A stretch of 14,321 nt of DNA, from positions 1 to 14,321 of the forward strand of contig JALQTL010000432.1 in assembly GCA_023260935.1 (NCBI GenBank), in the 5' to 3' direction. The first letter of the stretch is position 1; the number at the start of each line of letters is the position of its first letter. The position numbers were made by a program, and so were the translations under genes. Below the pieces are notes generated by a model that was given only the letters and a program-made list of their open reading frames with translations, did no database searches and was not told where the DNA came from. This document shows positions 1-6,581 of this stretch, in pieces. Source of the stretch: Paracoccaceae bacterium (lineage in GTDB: Bacteria > Pseudomonadota > Alphaproteobacteria > Rhodobacterales > Rhodobacteraceae).

Positions 1-407
1 ACCGCAAAGCCAAGCGCCGCGCTGATCGAGGTCGAGGAATGCGCCGCGCCGAAGGGATCGAAATCGGATTCCGAACGTTTGGTGAAGCCCGAAAGCCCAC
101 CCGCCTGCCGCAGCGTCAGCATGCGGTCGCGCCGCCCGGTGATGATCTTGTGGGGATAGCACTGGTGGCCCACATCCCAGATCAGCTTGTCCATCGGCGT
201 GTTGAAGACGGCATGAATGGCCACCGTCAGTTCAACCACCCCAAGGGACGATCCCAGATGCCCGCCGGTCCGGCTGACCGTCTCGATCGTCTCGCGGCGA
301 AGCTCGTCGGCCAGAAGCCGCAGGTCGGCGTCCGACAGCGCCTTCAGATCGGCCGGGCCGGTCACCCGGTCAAGCGTGGGGGTCTGGTGGGTCATCTCGC
401 TGCTCAT
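1..407 (-). CDS. dxs: 1-deoxy-D-xylulose-5-phosphate synthase, N-terminal part (cut by left edge)
   Basis: Dxs condenses pyruvate and glyceraldehyde-3-phosphate with thiamine diphosphate to give DXP, the first step of the non-mevalonate isoprenoid pathway. It supplies both the carotenoids and the bacteriochlorophyll tail. About 135 residues are visible of a usual ~640. They include the family's N-terminal thiamine-diphosphate domain motifs GGHLGSSLGVVELT (48-61), DVGHQCYPHKI (78-88) and AAHSSTS (121-127). The start ATG at 407 is chosen because GGAGG lies 8 nt upstream; an ATG at 395 is a weaker alternative. The gene follows pufX on the same strand, the order known from Rhodobacter, but a hairpin-rich 224-nt gap separates them, so it may be transcribed partly on its own. 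The rest lies outside the window. Confidence 0.96.
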   Translation of the reverse strand, partial: MSSEMTHQTPTLDRVTGPADLKALSDADLRLLADELRRETIETVSRTGGHLGSSLGVVELTVAIHAVFNTPMDKLIWDVGHQCYPHKIITGRRDRMLTLRQAGGLSGFTKRSESDFDPFGAAHSSTSISAALGFA

Positions 408-439
408 GGTTGCGTCCTCCCTGAGCCGGAATGGAAAAG

Positions 440-470
440 GGTGCCGTGTGGACTTGGCCCACACGGCACC
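440..470 (-). terminator. Probable terminator of the puf operon
   Basis: There is a perfect 11-bp inverted repeat, GGTGCCGTGTG (440-450) and CACACGGCACC (460-470), with a 9-nt loop. Read on the minus strand the stem is followed by CTTTTCC, a short pyrimidine-rich tract. This resembles a rho-independent terminator or an mRNA 3'-end stabiliser located after pufX and before dxs. The U-run is short, so readthrough into dxs is plausible. Confidence 0.6.
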
Positions 471-519
471 AGGTCCCTGTCGCCAACAGGAAGGGAACCG
501 GGCTGTGGTTGCGCCCCGG

Positions 520-544
520 ATCCGGGCTGGCATTGCGCCCGGAT
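520..544 (-). other. Intergenic hairpin downstream of pufX
   Basis: A perfect 8-bp inverted repeat, ATCCGGGC (520-527) and GCCCGGAT (537-544), flanks a 9-nt loop. No T-run follows on the minus strand, so it is more likely an RNA-stabilising or pausing structure than a terminator on its own. Confidence 0.45.
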
Positions 545-549
545 GAATG

Positions 550-588
550 GGCCGGGGGCGCGCTGTAAGGCTGCGCACGCCCCGGGCC
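550..588 (-). other. Intergenic GC-rich hairpin downstream of pufX
   Basis: 11-nt arms GGCCGGGGGCG (550-560) and CGCCCCGGGCC (578-588) pair with a single mismatch around a 17-nt loop. It is the first strong structure after pufX in the direction of transcription and could protect the puf mRNA 3' end. Confidence 0.45.
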
Positions 589-631
589 GTGTTTTCGCCT
601 TCGGGCCTTTTGGCCGTCAGGTCTTTCGCCT

Positions 632-862
632 TCAGGCCAGATCGTTGCCCTGAACCGTCAGCGGCTGTTCCAGCGCACCATAGGGCGAAGGCGCCTGCTT
701 GCTTTCTTCGGGCAGCAGAAGGCCCACACCATAGATCACCCAAAGCACCAGCCCGATGGCCAGAAGGAATGCAGCCGCATAGCCCGCCCCCTTCAGCATC
801 TGGCCAAGGCCCCAGTAGGTCAGGCGGGCCGTGCGTCCTTCGTCGAAATAGTCGTCAGACAT
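632..862 (-). CDS. pufX: PufX, reaction centre-LH1 core complex protein
   Basis: This is a 76-residue single-span membrane protein. In Rhodobacter, PufX opens the LH1 ring so that quinone can exchange with the reaction centre, and it shapes core dimers. I see a charged N-terminus (MSDDYFDEGR), a KGAG turn at 24-27 followed by one hydrophobic helix (about 26-50), and a polar tail ending ALEQPLTVQGNDLA. The family is highly divergent; position after pufM, size, the QMxKGAG motif and topology support the call. The start at 862 has a GGAGAG site 4 nt upstream; an in-frame ATG at 928 would run into pufM and is rejected. It begins 10 nt after the pufM stop. Its presence, with no pufC, points to the Rhodobacter-type puf operon. 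Confidence 0.9.
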   Translation of the reverse strand: MSDDYFDEGRTARLTYWGLGQMLKGAGYAAAFLLAIGLVLWVIYGVGLLLPEESKQAPSPYGALEQPLTVQGNDLA

Positions 863-872
863 CGTGCTCTCC

Positions 873-1796
873 TTACTGAAGCGGCGCGTAGCCGTGTTCC
901 TGGGCCCAGACATACCAGTTGTCGACAACCGTGCCCGTCAGCAGGATCCCGATGCCGCCGGTCAGCGTTACCAGAACCGCAAACCACCAGGCCCAGCGGT
1001 GAATGCCTTCCATCGTGGCGTTGAAGCCCATGGTCCAGCGCCAGAACAGGGCCGCCCGTTCCGATGCCGTGCCCCGGTCGGCGATCTGTTCCAGTTCCCG
1101 GTCCCCGCCGAAGCGGCTGACGGCAAGGATCGTGGCCCCGTGCATGGCAAACAGCAGCGCCGAGCCATAGAGGAACGCGATCGAAAGCGCGTGGAACGGG
1201 TTATAGAACAGGTTGCCATAGGTCAGGCTGAACAGGTTGGTCCAGTCAAGGTGGCTGAAGATGCCATAAGGCACAGCGTGGCTCCACGATCCCATCAGGA
1301 CCGGGCGGAACAGGCCCAGCACCAGAAACAGCCAGATCGCAGAGGCAAAGGCCCAGGCGACATGCTTGCCCATGCCAAGCGCTTGCGCACGCAGCCAGGT
1401 GCGGACCCACCAAGAACAGACCGCAATCAGCAGGAAGAAGCTGGAGATCAGCCACCACCCGCCCTCTTTCAGCGGCGCAAAGCCCAGACCGTATTCCTCG
1501 GCTGGCGGTTCAAGGCTGAACCAGAACAGATCGCGCAGGAACACGGCCGGGTTGAACCCCGCCTGATACCAGAACCACAGGCCGACCATGACGAACCATG
1601 TCAGACCCGAGGCCAGCGAGATCACCCCCATCGTGCCCAGATAGACCGGGCCAAGCTGGGCGTTGCCGAACCAGCCGGCAAGGTTCGAGAACCCGGCCGA
1701 AGAGGTGCGGTTGTCCAGTTCCACGCCTTCAACCATGCCCATTTCCGGGGCGGCGCGGACCTGCACCTGGGTGAAGATATTCTGATACTCAGCCAT
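873..1796 (-). CDS. pufM: Photosynthetic reaction centre M subunit
   Basis: PufM is one of the two pigment-binding subunits of the type-II reaction centre in the intracytoplasmic membrane. The 307 residues match the family length (~305-308) and carry five transmembrane helices. Ligands are visible at the expected places: His182 (accessory bacteriochlorophyll), His202 (special pair), His219, Glu234 and His266 (non-haem iron), and Tyr210 next to the special pair. The segment LTYGN (191-195) has Tyr where R. sphaeroides has His in LVHGN, as far as I recall. The start ATG (1796) overlaps the end of pufL by 8 nt, so translation is probably coupled. The pair ends 10 nt before pufX. Confidence 0.98.
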   Translation of the reverse strand: MAEYQNIFTQVQVRAAPEMGMVEGVELDNRTSSAGFSNLAGWFGNAQLGPVYLGTMGVISLASGLTWFVMVGLWFWYQAGFNPAVFLRDLFWFSLEPPAEEYGLGFAPLKEGGWWLISSFFLLIAVCSWWVRTWLRAQALGMGKHVAWAFASAIWLFLVLGLFRPVLMGSWSHAVPYGIFSHLDWTNLFSLTYGNLFYNPFHALSIAFLYGSALLFAMHGATILAVSRFGGDRELEQIADRGTASERAALFWRWTMGFNATMEGIHRWAWWFAVLVTLTGGIGILLTGTVVDNWYVWAQEHGYAPLQ

Positions 1797-2637
1797 TTAC
1801 GCCTCCCGCGATATCGGCCCACCACGGCAGTTGCAGCCACCAGTCCCACCAGACGACCCACTGGTCGAACCAGATGGTGCCCGAGATGACGATGCAGATG
1901 GCCGACCAGAAGCCCGCGTTCAGCGCCAGAAGAAGGCCGATGCGGTGGATGCCCAACGTGCCGACCGAATAGCCGATCAGATCACGGAAATAGGTATCCT
2001 CGTGGTCGGGCGTGCGCATTTCCTTGCCCTTTTCGGGGTTGGCCGCAGAAAGGATCAGCGCCCCGTGCAGGGAAAGCGCCAGCGCCGTCGTGAAGAAGAA
2101 CGACACCGCAATCATATGCGCCGGGTTGTAGTGGAAGTTGCCGTAGGTGTAGCCCGTGTTCGAAACCCAGTCGAGGTGCGTCCAGATCCCGTAGGGGAAG
2201 GCATAGCCCCATGACCCCATCAGAAGCGGCCGGATCACGACCAGAGTGACATAGGCAAAGATCGCCACGCCAAAGGCAAAGGGCACATGATAGCCCATGC
2301 CCAGTTTGCGGCAGATTTCAACCTCGCGCAGGGCCCAGCTGACAAAGGCGCCGACGGCACAGATCGTGATGATCTGCCACAGTCCCCCCTGTTTCAGCGG
2401 GGCAAAGGCAAGGCCCATTTCAACGGGCGGTGGGTTGATCGAGATCAGCCAGGGGTTCCAGGTGCCTTGCAGCGTGGCCCCGTAGAAAATCAGGATTGTT
2501 CCGAGCGCCGCGAAAAAGAATGTCGTGACGCCAAAGAAGCCGACGTAGAAGGGGCCGACCCAGAAGTCGAACAGGTTCCCGCCGACAAGCGTGCCGCCCG
2601 GCACGCGGTATTTTCGTTCGAAGCTGAGCAGTGCCAT
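1789..2637 (-). CDS. pufL: Photosynthetic reaction centre L subunit
   Basis: PufL pairs with PufM to hold the bacteriochlorophyll special pair, bacteriopheophytins, quinones and iron. It has 282 residues including Met, the usual length, with five transmembrane helices. Counting the initiator Met, the visible ligands are His154 (accessory BChl), His174 (special pair), and His191 and His231 (iron). Glu213, Asp214 and Ser224 correspond to the QB proton-path residues GluL212, AspL213 and SerL223 of R. sphaeroides. A GGAGAGGGAAG site lies just upstream of the ATG at 2637. The 134-nt gap from pufA contains mRNA hairpins that in relatives make pufBA mRNA more abundant than pufLMX mRNA. Confidence 0.98.
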   Translation of the reverse strand: MALLSFERKYRVPGGTLVGGNLFDFWVGPFYVGFFGVTTFFFAALGTILIFYGATLQGTWNPWLISINPPPVEMGLAFAPLKQGGLWQIITICAVGAFVSWALREVEICRKLGMGYHVPFAFGVAIFAYVTLVVIRPLLMGSWGYAFPYGIWTHLDWVSNTGYTYGNFHYNPAHMIAVSFFFTTALALSLHGALILSAANPEKGKEMRTPDHEDTYFRDLIGYSVGTLGIHRIGLLLALNAGFWSAICIVISGTIWFDQWVVWWDWWLQLPWWADIAGGVNG

Positions 2638-2672
2638 GCTTCCCTCTCCGCGTTAAGCAGGCGGGCCCTTTC

Positions 2673-2693
2673 CCTCACGCGGGATGCGTCAGG
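2673..2693 (-). other. Second pufA-pufL hairpin
   Basis: 8-nt arms CCTCACGC (2673-2680) and GCGTCAGG (2686-2693) pair with one internal mismatch around a 5-nt loop. It lies between the stabilising hairpin and the pufL ribosome-binding site and may affect processing or pufL translation. Confidence 0.4.
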
Positions 2694-2723
2694 CGGGACC
2701 GTCTTGAAGACTTTGCTTGGATG

Positions 2724-2758
2724 CTGCGGGCGACAAGGGCTGGCCATGCCGCCCGCAG
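2724..2758 (-). other. pufBA mRNA 3' stabilising hairpin
   Basis: A perfect 9-bp inverted repeat, CTGCGGGCG (2724-2732) and CGCCCGCAG (2750-2758), encloses a 17-nt loop. It begins 13 nt after the pufA stop codon on the minus strand. No U-tract follows, which favours an RNA-stability element over a terminator. Confidence 0.65.
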
Positions 2759-2771
2759 TGAGCGCTGTCGC

Positions 2772-2951
2772 TTACTCGGCCGGCGCTGTGACATAGCCGT
2801 GCTTTGCAGCGGCGATGTCGAACCAGTTGTAGGCCGGGTTCGAAAGCAGCACGAGGTGGATCATCGCCGCCAAGAGGAACAGGAACACGCCCTGTGCCAC
2901 AAAAACGCGACGCGGATCGAAGATGAGCCAAATCTTGTAGAATTTCGACAT
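2772..2951 (-). CDS. pufA: Light-harvesting 1 alpha polypeptide
   Basis: This is the 59-residue LH1 alpha chain. It has an amphipathic N-terminus (MSKFYKIWLIFDPRRV), one membrane helix of about 18-38 (FVAQGVFLFLLAAMIHLVLL) with the bacteriochlorophyll ligand His32, and the C-terminal aromatic patch AYNWFDI that tunes absorption. The start at 2951 is preceded by GGAGG. It lies 13 nt after pufB; alpha and beta assemble 1:1 into the ring around the reaction centre. An upstream in-frame ATG (3014) would overlap pufB and lacks family similarity. Confidence 0.98.
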   Translation of the reverse strand: MSKFYKIWLIFDPRRVFVAQGVFLFLLAAMIHLVLLSNPAYNWFDIAAAKHGYVTAPAE

Positions 2952-2964
2952 GTCTTGATCCTCC

Positions 2965-3114
2965 TCAGAACCAGGGGCGCCAAATGTAAACCGCCAGATG
3001 AGCAACCACGGCAATCGCCGTGAAGAGCCAGAGCCCGCTCATGTAGACGGAGTGCAGTTCTTGCGCCTGCTCGTCGGTGAGACCTGTGAAGCTCAGGTCG
3101 GATTTATCAGCCAT
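2965..3114 (-). CDS. pufB: Light-harvesting 1 beta polypeptide
   Basis: This is the 49-residue LH1 beta chain. It has an acidic N-terminus with the LSFTGLTDEQAQELH motif typical of beta chains, conserved His21, a single membrane helix (about 26-45) with bacteriochlorophyll ligand His39, and the terminal RPWF motif. The start at 3114 has GGAGG 5 nt upstream; the next in-frame ATG upstream (3147) adds residues that do not belong to the family. It is the first structural gene after pufQ, separated by a 158-nt hairpin-rich gap. Confidence 0.98.
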   Translation of the reverse strand: MADKSDLSFTGLTDEQAQELHSVYMSGLWLFTAIAVVAHLAVYIWRPWF

Positions 3115-3272
3115 ACTATCCTCCGGATGGGCAGACTGACGCCGCATCCCCTGCGGCCGGGTTCACGGATCGGCTGAATGCCTTTCCGAGTTTCCACCCC
3201 CCGGGAGTGACCCCGGATGGCGAAAGGCTTCCCTGTCCCGCGGGCGCATGGGACAGGGTATGACGCCGGCCG
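3115..3272 (-). other. pufQ-pufB intercistronic region with stacked hairpins
   Basis: This 158-nt gap has no gene. Three inverted repeats follow one another in the transcript: 3266-3282 over the pufQ stop codon, 3231-3258, and a long-range stem (3180-3186 GCCTTTC with 3222-3228 GAAAGGC) that encloses a smaller CCGGG/CCCGG stem. In R. capsulatus the corresponding region is where pufQ mRNA is cleaved and the stable pufBA 5' end arises; the same role here is inference. The pufB ribosome-binding site lies at the distal end. Confidence 0.65.
3231..3258 (-). other. Strong hairpin between pufQ and pufB
   Basis: A perfect 9-bp inverted repeat, CCCTGTCCC (3231-3239) and GGGACAGGG (3250-3258), has a 10-nt loop. 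It lies 14 nt downstream of the pufQ stop codon. No U-run follows, so an mRNA processing or stability element is the likely role. Confidence 0.6.
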
Positions 3273-3282
3273 TTACGGCCGG
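3266..3282 (-). other. Palindrome spanning the pufQ stop codon
   Basis: CCGGCCGT and ACGGCCGG (8 bp, perfect) flank a single central base and include the last codons and stop of pufQ (TAA at 3273-3275). As RNA it could fold with a 7-bp stem and a 3-nt loop. Confidence 0.5.
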
Positions 3283-3494
3283 AAGATGGCAGGGGTGATT
3301 GCCCCCGCCTCACGCCAGGCGCGGGCCAGCGGCCCATGCACCGGCAAACTGCCATGGCGGATCAGCGACCAACCCCAGGCCAGCGTGGCCAGGGGGATCG
3401 CGACCACGAAGATCAGGGCGAAATAGATGTAGAATTCGGCCTTGGGCGTGCGATGAACGTGATGCTCATGGCTGCCGGCGGTATGGTCACTCAT
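3273..3494 (-). CDS. pufQ: PufQ, bacteriochlorophyll synthesis/delivery cofactor
   Basis: PufQ is a small membrane protein that in R. capsulatus raises bacteriochlorophyll formation and assembly of pigment-protein complexes; its exact mechanism is unsettled. The 73 residues show a His-rich N-terminus (SHEHHVHRT), one hydrophobic helix (about 21-41) and a basic tail, matching the family in size and layout. The ATG (3494) overlaps the bchZ stop as ATGA, and a strong AAAAGGGAGGG site lies 5 nt upstream inside bchZ. It links the bch and puf transcription units. The main puf promoter in relatives lies within the end of bchZ; I could not place it here. Confidence 0.93.
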   Translation of the reverse strand: MSDHTAGSHEHHVHRTPKAEFYIYFALIFVVAIPLATLAWGWSLIRHGSLPVHGPLARAWREAGAITPAIFRP

Positions 3495-4978
3495 TCCGTC
3501 CCTCCCTTTTGTACTGGTAGTGCTGCTGCCGGGGCATCGCCCCGCAGTGCTTCGACAAATTCCAGAACCACCCGCTCGGCCCCGTGGTCGAGCGCGGATT
3601 TCTCGGCCGCGTCGCGCAGGCTTTTGGCCGCCGAAATCCGGGTCAGGACCGGATGGTCGGAAACGATGCGGTCAAGCGCTGCCTGCGCATCGGCATCCCA
3701 AGGCATGTCACGGCGCAGCGTGGTGGGGGTGGCGGCCGCGCTGTCCATCTCGGACCCCAGGGGCAGGATGTGGAACAGCGCCTCGAACAGACCGTTGCAC
3801 ACTTCCTGAAGGATCCAGACAGCCCCCGCATAACCCATGAAGGGCGTGCCGGTATGGCGGCGGATGGCGGCGCCGGGAAAGCTGGCGGCGATGAAGGTTG
3901 GCGCGGGTCCGTGCCCGCCCTTCATTTCAGCCATGTAGATCTTTTCGTTGATCGACCCCATCAGCACCAGCGGGCGGTGCTGGCGGATCATCGCGCGGAC
4001 CTGTTCGTTATTCGTCTTCTGTCCGGCCACCCGGGCCACGGCAAAGGCACAAGGCAGGCCCAGATCGGTTTCCAGATAGTTGCGCACGCCCCTTGCATAG
4101 GTTTCGTTCGCCACGATCCCGAAATTCGCCGTGGCGAAGAAATCCTGCGTCACCGACCGCCACAGATCCCAGACCGGCTTCAGCGTGGAATGCTTTTCAC
4201 GCTCGATGAAAGGTTCGGGGTCAAGGCCCAGAAGTTCGCCCAAGCTGCGCAGGAAGCGCGTGGTGCTGTCCAGCCCGATGGGTGCCTGAAGATAGGGCTT
4301 GCCCAGAACCTCGGCCAGACCACGGCCGAATTCGCGATACATCACGATGTTGACGTCGGCATTCACCAGATTGCGCATCTCGGCCAGATGGGCGCCCAGA
4401 GGCATCACCATGTTGACCTCGGCCCCGATGCCTTCGACAAGGCGGCGAATTTCGAAAAGGTCGGAGGCCATGTTGAAGGTGCCATACATCGGGCCAAGGA
4501 TATTGACCCGGGGGGCGGCGCCCTCTTCGCGCTTCTTTTCCACCGGCATCCGGCCCTTCGTCATGCCGAATTCGGTGAAGATCCATGTCATCGCGCGATC
4601 GGCGCATTGCCATTGGTCTTCATCGATGGTGCGCGGCAGGAAGCGCTGGATATTGGTGCCGGCCGGGGTGACGCCGCCACCGATCATCTCGGCGATGGAG
4701 CCGGTGACGACAACGGCCGGCAGTGCCGGATCCAGCGTCTTCCACGCCCGCGCCATGGAGGCTTCGGTGCCCGAGCTCATCTCATCCTCGCCCAGACCGG
4801 TGACGACGATGGGCAATTCATGGGGTGGCAGGGCATCGGTGTAATGCAGGACAGAGGTGACAGGCAGGTTTTCGCAGCCTACCGGGCCGTCGATGACCAC
4901 CTGCAAGCCCTTGACGGCACAGAAGGCATAGATCGCCCCCCAGTAGCCGCCGGCCCGGTCATGATCCTGGATCAGCAT
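3491..4978 (-). CDS. bchZ: Chlorophyllide a reductase subunit Z
   Basis: BchZ forms, with BchY, the catalytic NifDK-like component of chlorophyllide a oxidoreductase, which reduces ring B of the chlorin to a bacteriochlorin. The 495 residues fit the family (~490). The N-terminus MLIQDHDRAGGYWGA is typical, and GPVGCENLP around Cys35 is the nitrogenase-like cluster region. I place the start at 4978, where GGGAGG lies 5 nt upstream. A longer frame starting at 5023 is rejected because its first residues (MAKIL) are encoded by a 26-bp repeat found elsewhere in the window. It follows bchY by 61 nt and overlaps pufQ by 4 nt. Confidence 0.97.
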   Translation of the reverse strand: MLIQDHDRAGGYWGAIYAFCAVKGLQVVIDGPVGCENLPVTSVLHYTDALPPHELPIVVTGLGEDEMSSGTEASMARAWKTLDPALPAVVVTGSIAEMIGGGVTPAGTNIQRFLPRTIDEDQWQCADRAMTWIFTEFGMTKGRMPVEKKREEGAAPRVNILGPMYGTFNMASDLFEIRRLVEGIGAEVNMVMPLGAHLAEMRNLVNADVNIVMYREFGRGLAEVLGKPYLQAPIGLDSTTRFLRSLGELLGLDPEPFIEREKHSTLKPVWDLWRSVTQDFFATANFGIVANETYARGVRNYLETDLGLPCAFAVARVAGQKTNNEQVRAMIRQHRPLVLMGSINEKIYMAEMKGGHGPAPTFIAASFPGAAIRRHTGTPFMGYAGAVWILQEVCNGLFEALFHILPLGSEMDSAAATPTTLRRDMPWDADAQAALDRIVSDHPVLTRISAAKSLRDAAEKSALDHGAERVVLEFVEALRGDAPAAALPVQKGGTE

Positions 4979-5008
4979 GCGGACCTCCCGGTGGAAGGGT
5001 CGGCATTT

Positions 5009-5034
5009 GAGTATTTTTGCCAAGATGAAGCAGC
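5009..5034 (+). repeat. 26-bp intergenic repeat, copy A
   Basis: This 26-bp stretch (core GTATTTTTGCCAAGATGAAG) is exactly the reverse complement of 13285-13310. It occupies nearly half of the 61-nt bchY-bchZ gap. The motif resembles a short sequence I associate with intergenic regions of many Rhodobacterales genomes; that recollection needs a genome search. Here it lies inside an operon, just upstream of the bchZ ribosome-binding site. Confidence 0.8.
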
Positions 5035-5039
5035 GGGGG

Positions 5040-6581
5040 TCATATCATTTCCTCCGCCTTGGCGGCCCGGGCCTGCTTGTCGAGCTTTTTCTGGTGGGCG
5101 GCGCGGAAATCGGGGCGCAGATTGGGGCTGCCTTCCCAGATGCCCGCGGTATCGCCGGCGCCGACACCTTCGAAAAAGGTCTTCATTCCGTCCATCCGGG
5201 CCTTGTTGGCCATGGCGGCATTGACCACCTGCGCCAGCGACCCGGCACCGGCCGGGCCCATCAGCGGCCGGGCAGAGATGAGGTTCGTGAAGTAAAGCGC
5301 GGGAATTCCAAGTTCTTTTGCCTTTTGCACCACGGGCGTGGTGCCGATGGCGAGATCAGGGCCGAAGGCTTCCATCGCGGCGCAGTCGTCTTCAAGGCTG
5401 GCGCGGTATTTCACCGCCACGCCCTTTTCCTCCAGCCAGGCGCGATCCGGCTCGCTCCAGGGATTGCGGGCGCAGGCGGTGCCCACATAGGCGACATCGG
5501 CGCCGCTTTCGATCAGAAGGCGCGCGACCAGAAGTTCACTACCCTCGTATCCCGAAAGGGTGATGCGACCCTTGACCGGATTGGCGGCAAGCGCGCCGCG
5601 GATGGCCGGGCCAAAGGCGTTCTGGGCGGCGGCAACCTGATCGGCGGCAACGCCGTAGGCCTGACCGATCGCGGCCAGCCAGTCCATCGTGCCGTCATGG
5701 CCGACAGGCGCACTGCCGACGATGGCGCGGCCGGCGGCCTGAAATTCGCGGATGGCCGCCGTGTAGAAGGGATGGATCGCGGCCACCACCTTGCTGTCGA
5801 GGGCGGCATAGAGTTCGCGCCATTCGCGGCAGGGCACGACAGGGCCCACGGCAAGGCCCATGGGCGCCAGCATCGCGCCGATCATCATTGGATCGGCGGG
5901 GAACATCTCTCCCAGCAGGGTGACGGTGGGGCGGTCGGCGCGGCCCGTGGCTGGGGCCTGAACGGGGCCTGCCATCACTTCCTTGCGGGCATAGCTCAGC
6001 ATGGCGCCGGCCAGCACATCCTTTGCCTCGGCATGGGTCGGCACCCCAAAGCCCGGCACGTCAATGCCGACGATGCGCACGCCGTTGATTTCATCGGGCA
6101 AAAGCTTCAACGGCACGCCCGAAGCCGTTGGCACGCAAAGGTTGGTGACCACGATGGCATCATAGCGGTCGGGGTCTGCCATTTCATGCACCGCATCGCG
6201 AATGTCTTCGAAAAGCTTGCCGGTGACGAGGGTTTCGGAATTGAAGGGCACATAGCCGACAGAGCGGCGCGCGCCGTAGAAATGCGACACGAAGGTCAGC
6301 CCGTAGACGCAGCAGGCAGAGCCCGACAGCACGGTGGCCACCCGGCGCATCCGCAGCCCCACCCGAAGCGAGCCGAAGGCCGGGCACATGCTCTGCGGCT
6401 TGTCATGCGGGCCTTGCGGATAATCGGCGGCGTAACGGTCCAGCACCTCGGATTTGCCGGCCGCCCGCGCCGCAGTCGCCATCTGCCCGGCCCCGGCATG
6501 GCATCCCATTCCATCCAGCGAGGGCACGGCGGCAGCCTGATCGGCTAGCGGTTCGGCGAGGACGTGGCGAAGACCGGTCAT
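5040..6581 (-). CDS. bchY: Chlorophyllide a reductase subunit Y
   Basis: BchY is the NifDK-like partner of BchZ in chlorophyllide a reductase, which receives electrons from the BchX dimer. The 513-residue product carries the family segments SMCPAFGSLRVGLRMRR (64-80) and GSACCVYG (87-94). Cys66 and Cys90/91 are candidate cluster ligands by analogy with BchN and nitrogenase. The N-terminal ~25 residues before MGCHAGAG are less certain. The ATG at 6581 overlaps by 4 nt (ATGA) the stop of a 24-codon ORF that itself overlaps bchX. This start could therefore be coupled to that ORF, or the ORF could be a frameshifted N-terminal extension of BchY. Confidence 0.95.
   Translation of the reverse strand: MTGLRHVLAEPLADQAAAVPSLDGMGCHAGAGQMATAARAAGKSEVLDRYAADYPQGPHDKPQSMCPAFGSLRVGLRMRRVATVLSGSACCVYGLTFVSHFYGARRSVGYVPFNSETLVTGKLFEDIRDAVHEMADPDRYDAIVVTNLCVPTASGVPLKLLPDEINGVRIVGIDVPGFGVPTHAEAKDVLAGAMLSYARKEVMAGPVQAPATGRADRPTVTLLGEMFPADPMMIGAMLAPMGLAVGPVVPCREWRELYAALDSKVVAAIHPFYTAAIREFQAAGRAIVGSAPVGHDGTMDWLAAIGQAYGVAADQVAAAQNAFGPAIRGALAANPVKGRITLSGYEGSELLVARLLIESGADVAYVGTACARNPWSEPDRAWLEEKGVAVKYRASLEDDCAAMEAFGPDLAIGTTPVVQKAKELGIPALYFTNLISARPLMGPAGAGSLAQVVNAAMANKARMDGMKTFFEGVGAGDTAGIWEGSPNLRPDFRAAHQKKLDKQARAAKAEEMI

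Larger units (their letters stand above)
408..631 (-). other. pufX-dxs intergenic region with three strong hairpins
   Basis: This 224-nt gap holds no supportable gene. It contains three inverted repeats (440-470, 520-544, 550-588), listed separately. Near pufX there is a 15-nt imperfect direct repeat (593-607 and 624-638, one mismatch; core TTTCGCCTTC), whose second copy overlaps the last codons of pufX. The arrangement suggests transcript 3'-end formation or stabilisation after the puf operon. The dxs ribosome-binding site (GGAGG on the minus strand, 416-420) lies at its downstream end. Confidence 0.7.
2638..2771 (-). other. pufA-pufL intercistronic region
   Basis: This 134-nt gap has no gene. 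It holds two inverted repeats in the transcript (2724-2758 and 2673-2693). In R. capsulatus and R. sphaeroides this gap carries hairpins that block 3'-5' exonucleases, so the pufBA segment outlives the full transcript and LH1 is made in excess of reaction centres. Assigning the same role here is inference from position and structure. Confidence 0.7.

Noticed and set aside
4979..5023. Upstream start for bchZ (MAKILKCRPFHREVR...)
   Set aside because: Its first codons lie in a 26-bp repeat also present between crtC and tspO, while ATG 4978 has GGGAGG at ideal spacing and gives the family N-terminus.
3584..5224. Open plus-strand frame of 546 codons opposite bchZ
   Set aside because: It mirrors bchZ/bchY codons in high-GC DNA; the product is rich in His/Gly/Arg with no recognisable domain, and bchZ is certain.
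4977..6548. Open plus-strand frame of 523 codons opposite bchY
   Set aside because: Antisense shadow of bchY with low-complexity composition and no family resemblance.
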